Assembly (NCBI GenBank): GCA_011316305.1
Contig: SAUG01000119.1
Span: 124,001-188,000, forward strand
Direction of reading: 5' to 3'
DNA: 64,000 nt
From: Rusavskia elegans
Taxonomy: Eukaryota; Ascomycota; Lecanoromycetes; Teloschistales; Teloschistaceae
In this document: piece after piece, positions 11,223-24,133 of the stretch
Position numbering within the stretch: the first letter of the stretch is position 1
Layout: each line of letters opens with the position of its first letter
Notes under the pieces: generated by a model
What the model was told of the DNA's origin: nothing
The model's input: only the letters and a program-made list of their open reading frames with translations
Databases searched by the model: none
Made by a program: the position numbers and the translations under genes

Positions 11223-14200
11223 ATGTTTGCTGGTACGATCGGACGTGTAACAACGGCGCTGGCTGCGGCTCATAACGAAAATCAAATCTCGCTCTTCAAC
11301 CTGAATCTGGATTTTACTCTTTTCAGGGTACCAACTCCCCCACAATTCGACGGGATAGGCTCAATAATCTCTTCGAAGCGTAAGGAAAATGCAGAATCGG
11401 GTCCAAGTCACCAGACAGCTCGTAAGCTAGGCGCATTGTTCGACGGAACTTTGCCCGAAATACCCGAGTTGATCAAAGCCTACGGAGTTCGAGCCAGCGA
11501 GATCGCACAGTCAAAGCAATTCAGAACAACGGATCAGAGGGCAAAAGAGATTTTCGCAGAGCAGCTTGGCGCTGACACGACGAGTATATGGGCGGCCGTG
11601 ACATCAGGAGAGGCAGCTATCGCTGTCCATTTACTTGCTTGTATGCTCGCAAGAGTGTTCTCCGGCCCAATTGCCACCTCAGTGTGGGTGGAAATTGTGG
11701 CGGAAAGGAAAATTCAGATCGCGGAGAAGCAGAAGGCGGCGAATTTCCCTTCGAGCCACGATGCTGCCATGATGGCTTCCAGACAAAATTTTACCCGTGA
11801 GGAACTTGCCCAGTGGGACAATAGCGCTCGCTCTTGGATTCAATGTGGAGATCTGGTTATGGAGAAGCAGCACTCGGATATGCTGAACATGCTTGACACC
11901 GCAAAACTGATGGTCAACCGTGAAAAGAATACTTTCAGAAGCGTGATGACGGCGTGGAAAGATGCCTTGAAGGCAATGAACTGTCTGATCTCCGGGATGC
12001 CACAGCGTGTCCAGAATGGGGCAATCCTACTTGGTCTTTCGGCTTGGCACCTCTACCCCGACCTGGTTTTGTTAAGCTCAGCACGTCCTCCAGTAAGGCA
12101 AAAAGACCCATTGATCAGTCATCTTGGGGTGTTGACCATAGGACTGGAGGACTCGTCGTTTTCGGACGCTCCAGTGGTGTGGTCCCTTCCCTTGGCTTAC
12201 ATGAGATATTACGGAGAGCCAAAACTGATCACTGGTATTGCGGGCCGTTCCAACACCCGGATAACAATGGATCTTTTTGCGTATATAGTTCTGGGGACTG
12301 TAGTATCACCCTGGGTAACCTCGGGCTTTGTTCCGGATCCATCCTCAGCGATCGGCATACTGCAAAAATTCTCTAGCTTCGCCAAAACAACATTAACAAA
12401 GCCCAGCAATAGCACCGCCAGAGATTACCCAGGATTTAACGAGAACGCGCAACACTTCGCAAAAACGTCTTGGATCGGCCAACTTCTGCTTGCTGCCGAG
12501 TCGTATGAGATTAATGACAACGAAACAGAGCGAAGCACCGCAATGAAGCTTGTAGCTCTTGGAGGTCGTCACAAAAACTTCCTCTGCCCGGCGTCTTCTC
12601 ATCCAGCCCCTTTGTTTGGCTTGACGGACTTCAGCCAAACGCTTGGTCTCATGAAAGATGCGGAAAGTCGAGTCGCCTATTTTCGAGAGTATGCTTCCAG
12701 TTTGGGTCTCGCACCAGATCGATACGTGATTCGTAACACAACACACGCCGACGGTCGACCCGTAGTTGTCGAATACGCAACTATAAGACCCCTCGAGCCC
12801 GGCCACATCCACATTGGCAGCTTCCTCAAAGAAGGAAGCGCAGTGACTGGGAGAAACATACGATGGCTCTCTATCCCCACTACAAGCCGAGACCCATGTG
12901 GGTGTAGGAACTCGTGTGAGGCCAACAGCGCAAGTACATGGGATAGGAAGCGATGCAAATGTTCATCCACTGGTTGTTCGCTGCTCTGTCATGATTGGCG
13001 AAAGACAACTCCGTCGAAGTGTGGTGCACTGTGTGGCTACAAACAACCCTCACGTTTAGCCGAATTGTTGTCTCGGGGAGAGCAATGCCTTCCTGTCCAT
13101 CAGCGTGACTTCACAGAGGATGACTATGAAAAAATCCAGATGTGTGACTTTGGGACTGGAAGCGACTTTGGCGCCTCGATGAAAGACTTGTATGTCTGTA
13201 AGTCCTCGTTCTTGAACCATGGGAGAGAAATATGCTCAGGTCTCTGATTCATTGCTAGCAAATCAACGACAAGAGCCGACCAGATTTGTGAGGCTTAACT
13301 TTTGTGCAGGAGATTTCAAAACCGCGTGCATTATGACCGTTGGCACTGCTGCAGTGGAGGAGTTTCATCAACTCGCCCAAAGTCCAACGTCGACCCCCGG
13401 GATACCGCATGTGCGACGTGGCGCCTACATGGGAGTCAAGGCAGTTGAGAAAGCGTTGAACTCCATATATTTTCAACCCGCGACTTTGGCGCACTGGTTC
13501 GGCAGGACGGCACGGAAGAGCTCACCTGAAAGGAGCTATGTGTCATCGCTGATGGCTTGCGCGTCCGCGGCAAAAATCTACCACTTGCTTCCAGGAGCCA
13601 CAATCGCCACAAGCATCCTGTCACAGACAATGGACAAGGCATATTGGGTGCCTAATTGGAATGGCGACTCCCGCCAACCGTATCGACACACTCTCTCCAG
13701 AGCTCAAACGTTTGCTTGCATAGCAATGTTTGATACGGGTATATCCAATTTTGATCCCATAGGCTTACGTGACGTATATGCTATCTCATCTGGGAATTCC
13801 ATGTATGTGGCCGGGCCGCTGCTCTGCGACCCATACGAGAACGCAGGAGAGACTGAAATCAGACACATTGCTGGTAATATCGGTCGCCCTGGACTATCGA
13901 TGTTGGTGCCTCCGCCTGATCCAAAGATACACAAGTTGCCACCTGGGACTTGGAATCAGCTGAATTTCCTGAGGTTCGACGGAAAGCTGGAAAACTCATT
14001 CATGCGCACGTCCATTCATCTCTCGTTGACCGATTATGAGATGCCACTGCCTGACCAGTTGACCGATGAGCACATCATCGACCGCCCGGTAAAGCTTGTG
14101 GAGACTTTGGTTTCCGTCTTTGACGGAGAGCGGTGGGTCGCTGATTTGGACGTCCTGGCCGCCCTCGGGAGTAGCACGGTCACAAGGTTTGCCTGCAAAA

Positions 14201-14493
14201 GTAGTCTTGTGAGGTCCGGTTCTTCACGCGTCTGCCACGGGACGTTCGATGAAGTGTTCCACAGCGTTAACTCCATGGTCTCGGTCGATAATTGGGAAGA
14301 ATTCCTTGAACGGTCTGATGATGCCAGCAAGATAGTGAGAGCCCACGGCAACTGGTTGGCTCGCCTTGCCTTTGTTGTTGCAAGCGTCCAACAACTTCGT
14401 CGACCAATCATCCTTCCGCCGGATATCTGCTGGTCATGTTTTAAGGAACAAGTAAGCTCCTTGGAAGGATCTGATCATATTTTAATCATGTAG
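11223..14493 (+). CDS. 1069-aa conserved-type orphan with a cysteine cluster, 2 exons
   Basis: Exons 11223-13197 and 13259-14493 (intron 61 nt, GTAAGT...CTGATTC...TAG) give 1069 aa. I do not recognise a named domain, though similar large hypothetical proteins occur in other moulds (from memory, unverified). Seen: N-terminus FAGTIGRVTTALAAAHNEN; helical Ala-rich stretches to about residue 300; no signal peptide or clear membrane helices; and a compact Cys cluster at about residues 558-606 with at least nine Cys, including CGCRNSC, CKCSSTGCSLLC and CGALCGY, which could bind zinc. The C-terminal part (after 13259) is a mixed globular region rich in small residues. It is flanked by a decayed F-box gene and a small hypothetical gene, with no operon-like context. 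The ATG at 11223 is the first in frame. Confidence 0.8.
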
Positions 14494-14744
14494 TCAATTG
14501 GGAATTCCCTGCATCGCATAAAGATGATTCTGACAACACAAAGAGATCTGAATCCAACGTATTTCCAGTCATTTCAGCTATCAATCCATAAAGCGGATCA
14601 TTCTGAGCCATGGCTCCTGATTGTTGGTCTCGGATCTTCTCTGCTGAGTATGACGACTTGTGTAGATCAGAAAGTGAGCACGATGGCAAGACGCACCGGG
14701 CGGGATACCCTGTAAGTATTTCGAGAAGATTCACCCCGTCAATT

Positions 14745-15386
14745 TCAATCCCTACAAGCATCCCGCACGAAGTCCCCATCATCATTTTCATCATAAGCCA
14801 GCTCCACTTTCACAACAATCGCGATCCCACTCCGCGTCTCATACAAACCCATTGCATTTTCAACCCTCAGGCACACCTCTTTTACCTCTGCATACACTCT
14901 CGCCTCTCCGCTCATCAACGTCGCTTGCTGGAAGGAATGCCATTCCAAGCCCATTGGCGACCTTCCTCCGTTTACTACTCGGTAGCCCTGTGATATCACT
15001 TCTCGGCCCAGCTGGGCGGTGAGTTCTCGAAGCACAGCCGCTGTTCGCCAGAAATGCAGCCCGCCCTCTGCGTCGGAAAGGCGGATAAGTAGCGGGTGCT
15101 CATCGGAGTCAAAACCAACGAGCTTCTCTCCCGGGTAGGCAAAAGCTGTGGCGTCTTTGCAATTTTCGGTTGCTGGGCAGGCGAATAACGGAGTTACGTC
15201 GAAAGGCACCAGGACGAGGGTGGTTGTTGAGCTGTCTTTGAGGTGAGGGAGGATGTGTGTGGAAATGAGGGTGGAAATGCGGGAGGCGATGGGGTTTGCT
15301 GGCTGAGAGGCTGCAAGGCTTTCATTATAGGAGGGTGGAGGTGCATCGGAGGGACCCAGTGCTGGTGAGGTTTTGGAGGTGGACAT
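14745..15386 (-). CDS. conserved hypothetical protein, 213 aa
   Basis: Single-exon protein with a Pro/Ser-rich N-terminal tail containing a PPPSY motif (possible WW or ubiquitin-ligase ligand), followed by a compact domain: ISTLISTHILPHL, then LVLVPFDV, and FWRTAAVLRELTAQLGREV. No signal peptide or transmembrane segment. I do not recognise a Pfam name; cytosolic location is inferred. It is divergently arranged with the flotillin gene, 537 bases apart, so the two may share a promoter region. Confidence 0.7.
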   Translation of the reverse strand: MSTSKTSPALGPSDAPPPSYNESLAASQPANPIASRISTLISTHILPHLKDSSTTTLVLVPFDVTPLFACPATENCKDATAFAYPGEKLVGFDSDEHPLLIRLSDAEGGLHFWRTAAVLRELTAQLGREVISQGYRVVNGGRSPMGLEWHSFQQATLMSGEARVYAEVKEVCLRVENAMGLYETRSGIAIVVKVELAYDENDDGDFVRDACRD

Positions 15387-15923
15387 GGACTTCTCGCGTT
15401 TTATGCCTACGTTATTGCTGATGTATGGTGTAGAGAGGAGGAAGATGGGTACTGGGCTGATCTATTAGTCATCCTTTGGTGCTTTGGTTCATTAGAGGAA
15501 GAAGTGAGAGATGTGCGAGGTTGCACGCGGGAAGTTCCATTGCGGGGAATATGCCTCATGGCGGCCTTATGGCTCAAGGGGTAATGATAAGCCCCGCCAT
15601 GCAACCCAGAGGCACGTTGAGCATATTATTACTGCATCATACCGCTTCGGGCAGCCACGTGAGCCTGGAGATATGTAACATCTGATGAGGGGCTGGTGCT
15701 TTGTCACGAGTGAGTATGCGCCCTTAGCCACAGCCTTGCGCTAATGCTGAATATAAGTGATCCATAGCATCTCTCTTCAGCGTTCTTTCTTCGTTCTGCT
15801 ATTTTTTAAATCAAAGCAAGCATATCTCAGATTCTGCTGAAGACCCACAAGCTCCAATCCTAGAACACTGAACAGTCATCCTTGTCTCAACTTCCACACC
15901 AACCCAACACCACCACCACCATC
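15387..15923. promoter_or_regulatory. shared divergent upstream region (hypothetical / flotillin)
   Basis: 537 bases between two start codons facing apart. CT-rich and CAA/ACC-rich sequence precedes the flotillin ATG. No specific operator is recognised; the promoter role is inferred from position. Confidence 0.5.
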
Positions 15924-17675
15924 ATGGGCTACAACATCTCAGACGCAAACTCCTACCTCGTCATCACCGGCGGCGGTATCCCCGACATCAAAATCGTCAA
16001 AAAGGCCTGGGTCTGGCCATGGCAGAAACACAGCCGCATCTCCATCAGCCCCTTCGACTTCGAAATCCAACTCCAGGCTATGACGATCGAGAAACTCCAA
16101 TTCTCGCTTCCGGCTGTCTTCACGATTGGTCCTGCCGATGATGTCGATTCTTTGTGTCGCTATGCGAAGATCTTGACGGGCAAGGCGGCCAATTCCACTA
16201 AGCAGGTTACGACGACTGGTCGGAACCATGTCCAGGATATTGTCAAGGGGATTATTGAGGGTGAGACGAGGGTGATTGTTAGTAGTATGACGATGGAGGA
16301 GATTTTTAAGGAGAGAGAGGTTTTCAAGACGGCGGTCATTAGGAATGTGCAGAAGGAGTTGGACCAGTTTGGGTTGCGGATGTACGTTTTTTTTATTTTT
16401 TTTATTTCCCTATACCTTGGCTGCTTCATTGATGGGGACATTTGTCTTGAGTGCTGACACGTTGCAGCTACAATGCCAATGTCAAGGAACTCCAGGATAC
16501 TCCGGGTAGCGAGTACTTTACCTTCCTCAGTCGCAAAGCCCACGAAGGCGCCTCCAATCAGGCAAAGGTAGACGTTGCCAACGCCATGATGATGGGTAAC
16601 ATCGGGGTAAGTAATCAATCCTCTCCAGTACTCCCTTCCAGTCAAACCTTCACCCGGGAGCCTCCCAACCACCCCCTTACTACCCAGTTAAAGCAAATCG
16701 CACGACCCATCCACAAAAGCTAACAATATCACCACCACCAGGAAGCCGAAAAACGCGGCAAAACCCGCCAAGAAATCTCCAAAATCGACGCCGCCACCGC
16801 CGTCCTGGAAACCCAACGCAAATCCGAAAAAGCCCAAGCAGACGCCCAACTCGCAACCACTCAGATAAACCTCGACATGGGCATCAACCTCGCCAAGATC
16901 GAAGCGACCCGTAAAGCAGAGTCCAAGGATGCAGAACTCCAACGCGAAGTCGAGATCCAGCGCGCGCAAACGGAGTTGGAGGCCCGAAGAGCGACGGATC
17001 TTGTACATGCGAAGATCGAACGTGAATCCGCGCAGCAGGAGGCTGATGCCAAGTTTTATGGCGATAGTAAGAGTGCGGATGGGTTTTTCTATACGCAGAA
17101 GCAGAAGGCGGAGGCGAGTTATTTGGCTACTGTTAAGGGGGCGGATGCGTTGGTTTATCAGCAGAAGCAGGAAGCTGAGGTCAGTGTTCATTCATCCGCT
17201 CCTTCACTTTCTTCCACTTGTTTAGATGAATGACTGATTGGGTTGGCGATGGATACAGGCATCCTTCTACCGCGCCACAAAAGAAGCCGAAGCCGCCTTC
17301 GTCGTCAAACAGAAAGAAGCAGCGGGTATCACCGAAATGGCAAAAGCATACGAACACATGTCCTCCGTGCTCGGCGGTCCCCAAGGTCTCCTGACGTACA
17401 TGATGCTCCAGAACAACACCCATGAGAAACTCGCCAAGGCGAATGCCCAGGCGATTCATGGCATGCAGCCCAAGATCACGGTGTGGAATACGGGCGAGAA
17501 TTCGGGGAGTGCGGATGCGATGGCGCCGGTTAGGAATTTGATGCAGAGTTTGCCGCCGCTTTTGAGTACTATTAATGAGCAGACGGGTATTGCGCCGCCG
17601 GGGTGGTTGGCGAAGATGGGAGGACAGCAGGATGTGGTGAAGGTTAAGGGGGAGAAAATGGTGAATGGGGATTGA
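15924..17675 (+). CDS. flotillin-like SPFH-domain protein, 4 exons
   Basis: Membrane-microdomain scaffold of the flotillin/reggie family. Exons 15924-16381, 16468-16606, 16742-17179 and 17259-17675 give 483 aa. Seen: N-terminal segment MGYNISDANSYLVITGGG, the SPFH/band-7 domain to about residue 190, then the long flotillin coiled coil with repeated Ala-Glu-rich heptads (EAEKRGKTRQE through YQQKQEAEASFYRAT), and a C-terminal tail with MLQNNTHEKLAKANAQAI. The length is close to the usual 450-520 aa of fungal flotillins. There is no signal peptide; attachment to the inner leaflet is known for the family. Introns of 86, 135 and 79 nt have consensus borders. Intact. Confidence 0.94.
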
Positions 17676-18337
17676 TACTTGTAGGTTCAGAGGGTGGGAT
17701 GTGTTTGCTGCTTGTGTCCGGTGATCATGTCCCGTCTCCACTATGCTTTCGGTACTGGTTTTTCTGGGTCATCGTTGTGGAAGAGAGGTAGGTTCGGTCG
17801 TGGCGTGGCTAATAAGATACCCTATATTAACTCAGAATGAATTACTTGCTGCCTCCATTGCATTCGCACATGTCTGCTGAGTTCGTACTTATCTATCGAC
17901 CCCTTTCGTCATGAATTACAAGAAGTATGATTCTATTGAGAGGTTTTTGGAGACTGATACGTTTTGCACCAACGCAGAGTATTTGCAGAAGGAAGAAAGG
18001 AAGAAGGATCATAAAGATCCTAGACGCAGCTCTCCAGCCCCTTGAACGAAGCTCCCAGCCCATTGATGTCGCTTGCCTTCAGCAATATTCTGGTTCAGCC
18101 GATCGTGTGATTCATACGATATCGTACGCTAGTGGCGGCCAAATCCGGATAGCAGCCATCCCAACTCATCCGCATAGTGGATGTCATGATTTGAATTCTC
18201 AAGATGTTACCAAAGATTGTGGTTTCTGCGAAGTCGGACAGGACCGCACTGCGGTTTTTGGAAAGGGAAGTTCCCCGAAAACTGCGCAATTACGATTGAA
18301 GGTTGTCCAAGTTCCTGGTTCAAAGAGACGGTGGCGG
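17676..18337. other. intergenic between convergent genes
   Basis: About 660 bases between the flotillin stop and the ankyrin-protein stop. It contains the two 3' regions. Nothing else seen. Confidence 0.5.
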
Positions 18338-20332
18338 TCATAGAGCGAGGTCGGCTTCCAGTGAAGTCGTTGTCTGAAGTCTTTTCATGGCTTCCAGCGA
18401 AGCCATGATTCCTGATCTTCTCACGATTTCCGGAAAGTGCGACTCAAGAGTATTGATAAGACAAGAGTACGTTTTGACACCCAGTCCTCCAACGTGTATC
18501 AAACGATCTTGAAGCATGAGGTAGTCTGCAATCCGCTGAACTGCCGTGTCGTAGGCCGGATGCCATTCGAAACCATGGTGGGAGCACCGAACAATCGCCT
18601 CCTTCATAATGCTCGTTTTAATGATCTCTCTTCTTTCTCCCACTGACAGAGGGAGCCTTGCGATGATAATTACATCTGGCGGGAGAGTAGAAGCTAGGTA
18701 GCGAAATGCGCTACGATCTGGATTCTCGAGGATCCTGAGATTTGCGCTTACCTCGATGAGACTCCCCAAGCACCGAGTCTGAGAGCCGTCCTGATGGGCA
18801 AGACGAACAACATGCTTTTGATCGTCGCAAATTTGTTCATTATCAAAGGCATCCTGCATAAGAACTTCGGCTAGCAGCTCGTTGTCGTGCTCGCGCAGGG
18901 CTGTTCGAATCATGAATCGACCTAAATGATGGAGACTGTCCATCGCGCTGGGTTTCAATCTCAGCAGCATCTTGACGATGTGAATGTGCCCTTGGTGAAA
19001 TGCTAGCTCGACTGGATGTCGATAGTCATAGAAATAAAGTGGTGTCAAGAAGACATCGGGGTCCTCCTGAAGTATCAGTCGTATCAGTTCTTCTTTACCC
19101 ATTAAACACGCTGCAATGAAGCAGTGATATAGCCATTGTGGGGGTATGTCGACAGAGGTCTCAAATAATCCTCTCCAATTGATATTCTGAATTACGTCCT
19201 CACCATCTAGTTTGAGATAGCCGGTGTCGACCTTCTTCCAATCGCTGAGACAATGATACTCGAAGAATGTCCTGGTGACCACGGGCCCTGGGATGCCAAC
19301 ATACGGGCACAATATGCGCGAAGGGTGGCGATCAGACAGGTAACGCACCATCCAACCAGTAACAACCCACTGGCCAGCGGTTACAACAGGGGGAATTGAT
19401 AGTCCAGGAAGTTCAAATACATCTGTAGCTGACGAGCTGTGAGACACTCCCGTTCTGGGCGCGTTCGAGGCAGTTGTTGACACAGCAAGAGTCGTTGGCG
19501 TCTTGTTGGGCGAGTCGTCGTCCTCAATCGCTTGTTTGACTTTTCTGACCTCTCGACCGCGGTAGTTGCGCTTATAAACCCTCGCAGTGAACAGATCGTC
19601 ATCAAAAGCTAATTCGCGGTAGACGAGTGAGCTTTCACTTGCTTCGCTAATGACGCTGTCGTCCGTATGGCTCCAGATCGAATGAGTGAGAGCCGAAAGC
19701 CTGGACGGCACGATGGTGTAGGCGCTCTCGTCTGATTTTCGCAGCACGCTGACGTTGGCGTTGAGGGTCTGCTGGCGGGTGTTGGCATCAGGCCTACGAC
19801 ATACTGAGTACAGGGACCTCACGAAACAACAGGATTACCGGGTTAGGATCAAGGACACCTACAGTTTTAGTACGCTGATCATCAGATTCATCGAGTTCAT
19901 CTGGTCTCTGATCCTTTCTTGGTGCTCTCTAAGCGCCGTCGCGTTCCAGATCACCTGGACTCTGTTTAAAATCTTACGGCCGGTCGCAGCGCTATGCTCT
20001 TGTGCGGATTTCCCGGCCAAGGGCATGAGATCTTTCTCCAAAGCTGCAATGACTATACGTCCTCCTCTGAGGGACCGATCGAGCTGATGGAAGGTGTCGG
20101 TATCGAGATCCTGTCCGGCGCGTGCTTGATCATCGGTCCATGTCTCTAGGATAGCCTGAATGCGCTGCCAAGCCCACTGTATTGTCTCCAAGCCCGTACT
20201 CAATGACACAATGGTGAGGTTCGCATTCTTGTACATGTCTGTCACATCATGCAAGTCCCGAATCAATTTGCCACATTGCAAGGCTAGGCCAGCAGAGCCC
20301 GCAATTATTGAAAATATCGAAGCAGGATCCAT
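18338..20332 (-). CDS. ankyrin-like protein with fungal STAND-type N-terminus (PigL_N-like), 2 exons
   Basis: Exons 19863-20332 and 18338-19817 (intron 45 nt) give 649 aa. The N-terminus MDPASIFSIIAGSAGLALQC followed by a helical bundle to about residue 150 matches the domain that heads many fungal STAND and ankyrin proteins (PF17111-like); this is family knowledge, not a search result. The middle is variable and Ser-rich. The region WLYHCFIAACLMGKEELIRLILQ / HPVELAFHQGHIHIVKMLL reads as two or three degenerate ankyrin repeats, with further helical repeats after. No NACHT or NB-ARC P-loop is present. A cytosolic sensor or adaptor role is inferred. The ATG at 20332 was chosen because the frame upstream has only GTG. 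Confidence 0.8.
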
Positions 20333-21363
20333 GATGAGCACAAGATATGTTCATTGCTCACAAAAGAATATTTCCAATGGCCAGAGTGTGGAGAATACTC
20401 AACGTCTGATTCTATAGCCAACCGGTAGACGTGCGAAAATAGAGTCGAAGATTCCATGCACTGGACGAAGGCAGCAAATTGAAGTCTTTCCATGTTTTTC
20501 AGCCTTGTCATCCAATGCCCAGCTTCCGGCTGAAGCCGCCTCCTTGAACGGCACTTGTCGCGGGCCACGATAGGGCGTACTTCATCAGCTGTCGTCACCC
20601 GGTCGCAGCATTGTACGGCCCTGCGTGCCAAAGTAAGACAGCGTGACGGCATTTGACTGCCTGAGAGATAAGGATTACTGGAAGTTGCATATTCTCATTT
20701 GACACTAGAAAGAAGCAGATAGGAAGTCGCAAGCGGCAAAGACAATACAATACAGAAGCGCGCTAGCTGTAGTGGGAAATTTGTTACGGCCAAGGCAAGA
20801 CGTCACACCCGATTGAGTAAGACCGGTGCGGATAGAACATACAGCCATCATGGCCAAAATGAACTCTATCCTTCCGTACTTGCACGTCGAACGCCATGTG
20901 TGGAAGCTGGGTCATCAGTGGTTCCTCAAACAGCGGAGGATTCTCGTGTTGATATGGAACTGTTGCTGGGCTCCGTGAACTTGTGAAGATGAAGTAATCT
21001 TCACGGAGACGTTGGATGAAACAGCCGGATCACGTCTCATGTTCAAGGCCAATCAGTAATAAGCACGGTAGCCTCGAACCCCATGCTCCCTGCCCGCCTT
21101 GACCAGTTCTCATTGCAGCATCAGGCGCATTGATCACTTCTACACTGCGATTGGCTCGGTTATCGGGGACGGGGTAAGCTTGAAACGCTCTCGGAATCAA
21201 AAGCTCGTGAAAACCTGCACGCTCGAGACACTATTCATGATGAGGTTTGTTAATGCATAATGAGTCCGGCATTCATCACCCATCCTGCTCGATCATCTTT
21301 TCTGCATGTCCTCATGTTCTCTCGAGATATCCTATACCTGCCCGTTGATCTACTGAGATTGGC
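20333..21363. other. intergenic, 1.0 kb
   Basis: Between divergent genes (ankyrin protein and surface protein). No supported gene, RNA or repeat. Confidence 0.5.
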
Positions 21364-22211
21364 ATGTATGTATATTCTACTTTCTGGCTTTCGCTCTCAT
21401 CCTTCGTTCCGGGTCTTCTCGCCGTCGCTTGCTACCATCCCAATGGGGATCCGGTCATCGATGAAGCCTACGTTCCTTGCAACTTAGTCACCGCAGGTAT
21501 TCAATCCTCGTGTTGCGCTACCAAACGAGCTCAGTTTCCGGATACATGCCTTCCGAATGGTCTCTGTGGTAACGGCGATGATGTCTTTCGGGACAGTTGT
21601 ACCGACCAAACGTGGCAAAGTCCGTCGTGCCCTCAACTCTGTACTGCAGGATTCGGGCAATCGGGCAGAGACATAGGTGATAAAGGTCAGAGAACATTCT
21701 CTTCACGCCCTCCCACACAGTGCATCGATGAGGACTTTTGCGCTGTCTTGTATAACGCTGACATGTAGGCTGCTAAGCGCCGGATTTGAAACCGAACTAC
21801 TCGCAGAAAGACGTTGCTCTTACGAAATGTAACGATGAGAGCTATTGCTGTGGTTCAGCCAATGCGACATGCTGTAACCAAGGTCAAGGCAAACGCATCA
21901 ATTCTACTCTGGACGCATCTTTTCAGCCCGGCACTTCGAGTGCAGCCACCGGCTTAAGCACTCTTGCTACTTCACAGGCGAATAACACTGCCAGCACAGC
22001 CTCCAACAACAATCAATCACCGGGTCTCGATAAAAAGGCTGTTGTTGGTATAGCTCTTGGTAGCGGTATCGTCGGCTCCATCATCGTTGGTTCCGCCATA
22101 TGGTTCTTCTCTGTACGGAAGCGGCGTAAACCCTCTAAGTCATTCCGGAAGCGGCTCTCTTCCTCTACATATGTGGAGCCTGAGCATAAGGATCCCATCT
22201 ATGAGGTATGA
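21364..22211 (+). CDS. single-pass cysteine-rich surface protein, 2 exons
   Basis: Type I membrane protein of about 237-241 aa. Exon 1 is 21364-21676 (an alternative donor ends it at 21685, also in phase); exon 2 is 21811-22211. Seen: a signal peptide ending near LLAVA; a Cys-rich ectodomain with CYHPNG, SSCC, CLPNGLC, CTDQTW and CPQLC, then CNDESYCCGSANATCCNQGQG; a Ser/Thr/Asn-rich stalk; a transmembrane helix VVGIALGSGIVGSIIVGSAI; and a basic stop-transfer RKRRK. This layout, with a CC...CCN module before a stalk and a helix, is widespread in ascomycete surface proteins of unknown role. A wall or surface sensor function is only inference. Confidence 0.75.
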
Positions 22212-23117
22212 TCCAGTCGCAGAGGAGATCTGCTGCCCACAGTAAACTACTGACATCACTGGCGTTTAGCTTGATACGAACGATCTTCCACCACCCAGGA
22301 TGTTCGTTGCCTCTAGACGTTATGAATTGGGAGCGGGAGAAATATTACCGGAGCTCCCTGGCAACAGGAAAGCAAGTTCTCGCCGCTGGACGGCTCGTTC
22401 TGGAAATCCTAGGGCATGGATGTTTTAGAGACCTTCGTGGCAGGAAAGCAATGCGTAGGGCAGTGAGTGGCTTCGCTAGATATTTTCTCCAGATGGTATT
22501 GTTGCAATTACTAGAATGCGGCGTGTGGATGTTGGACTGATACCAGGACCTGTCAGAGTCTATCTTCAGAGGTAGCGATAATACCTCCGATGCTAAGATC
22601 AGATATGGACGTCCTCGAGGCTTCTATGGCGACTGTACCTTTCGAAAAGGTGTAACCTGGGAACACCGACAAGCTCCGTGGTAACCCAGGCATATCAGAG
22701 GAATTGTTTCCCGTAGCGCCATTCGGCAGGTCACGAGTCGAGGACTGACGTCAATCGAATGACAGTTCTGTGCATCCACCAGCTATACACCATAATTGTC
22801 AAGTATTAAAAGTTCTCTGGAACATGATGTTGCTTGTTGTTGGCAGCTCTCGAATCGGGATACTATCAGACTGAGCCGGACTCACTCCGCGGCTACCCTT
22901 CCTGCTTGCGCTTACTCTCAGGATCGGAGAAGCTTGACGGTTGGAAGAGATGCGGTCTGCAACTGCAGATTCAGAGGTATTCATGCAGCGACTTCGTTCG
23001 ATCACGAAGAGATATCAAAAAGGAAGATTCCAGCCTTATAGCTTCCACCAGTATTCACGAAATACAGAATCATATCATCATCTCACATCAAAAAGACTAG
23101 TCCAAGCCGTATCATCA
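22212..23117. other. intergenic, 0.9 kb
   Basis: Between convergent genes. Short frames only; nothing supported. Confidence 0.5.
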
Positions 23118-24133
23118 TCACCTTACCACACCCCCCTCAAAATCATTCAACACAACCCTCCCCCCACCAAGCACAACCCCCAAAAACTCAAAGCTAAACT
23201 CCACCTCCCCGCACACCCCAGCACTAAACATCCGCGTTGCAAGCAACATTAACCCTCTCCTTACATTCTCGTAAGTGAGAATATACATCGACTTCGTAGG
23301 ACGGATTCCATTAATCATATACACCGCCGTCCGCTGTGCGTTGAAACCAGCCATACTCTCGCACGTCTTGTCATCGCTTTGTGCGGCGGACGCCAGGGCG
23401 TAGAGGATTCCGCTTAGGAAATCCACCCAGGTCATGGACTCGCCTTTTAGTTCGTACGTGATGGCGAAGTGGGGATCTTTGGGGTCGACGATTCTTGTCC
23501 TTGCAGTCAATTCATTGGCGTTCTTATTGCTGGTGTCGTTATCGGCGACGGTGGTGACGGTTTCGTTATCAAGTTTGATGATGTTTGGGTCAATACCACG
23601 ACGAGGAATATCCAACCGTATAAATCCCACCGGCTCCCGGAACGCAAGTATACTGGCCGTGGAAACACAATACTTCCCTGCTTTCCGCATCTTGTCTATC
23701 AGATGCAGGAGCCCGAATATCAGGTATCGGATCTCCAGTTGTCGGTGCGGTGGCGCGAGGGCGATGGATCGGAAACTCAATGCGATGTCGTATGTTTGGA
23801 GGGTATAGCGTACGGGTCCGCTTTTGATAATGTGGGTGTAGCCTTGGAAGGCCCAGTCGTAGATGACGGTTATGGCGGCTGGGTGGACTTTTTCGGGCGG
23901 GAAACGGCGCGTTGTGGAGAGGTCGATGAGGATAAGCCAGGTGGGTCTTGGGGGTTGGGGGAGGAGGTGGTGCTATATTGTTTGGATTAGTGTTGTTGAT
24001 GACTATATCATAAGCATGTATTTACTTTGGCGGTAGGAGAAGATCGCGGAGAGCAAGATGTTAGGGATGGTAGCGCAGGAGCTAGACCCCAGGCGATGCA
24101 AAGCGCTAAGGATACAACGAAGGGAGCTCGCAT
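23118..24133 (-). CDS. secreted hypothetical protein, 2 exons, 320 aa
   Basis: Exon 1 24026-24133 encodes MRAPFVVSLALCIAWGLAPA, a good signal peptide. A 53-nt intron (GTAAAT...CTAAT...TAG) leads to exon 2, 23118-23972. The body begins with WLILIDLSTTRRFPPEKVHP, includes YDWAFQGYTHIIKSGPVRYTLQTYDIALSF, and ends with helices around FLSGILYALASAA and a Gly-rich beta segment. No further membrane helix and few Cys. No Pfam domain recognised. Its C-terminal half resembles the damaged protein at 8147-8957 in layout. Missing the signal-peptide exon would leave only a non-ATG frame, so the two-exon model is preferred. Confidence 0.65.
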
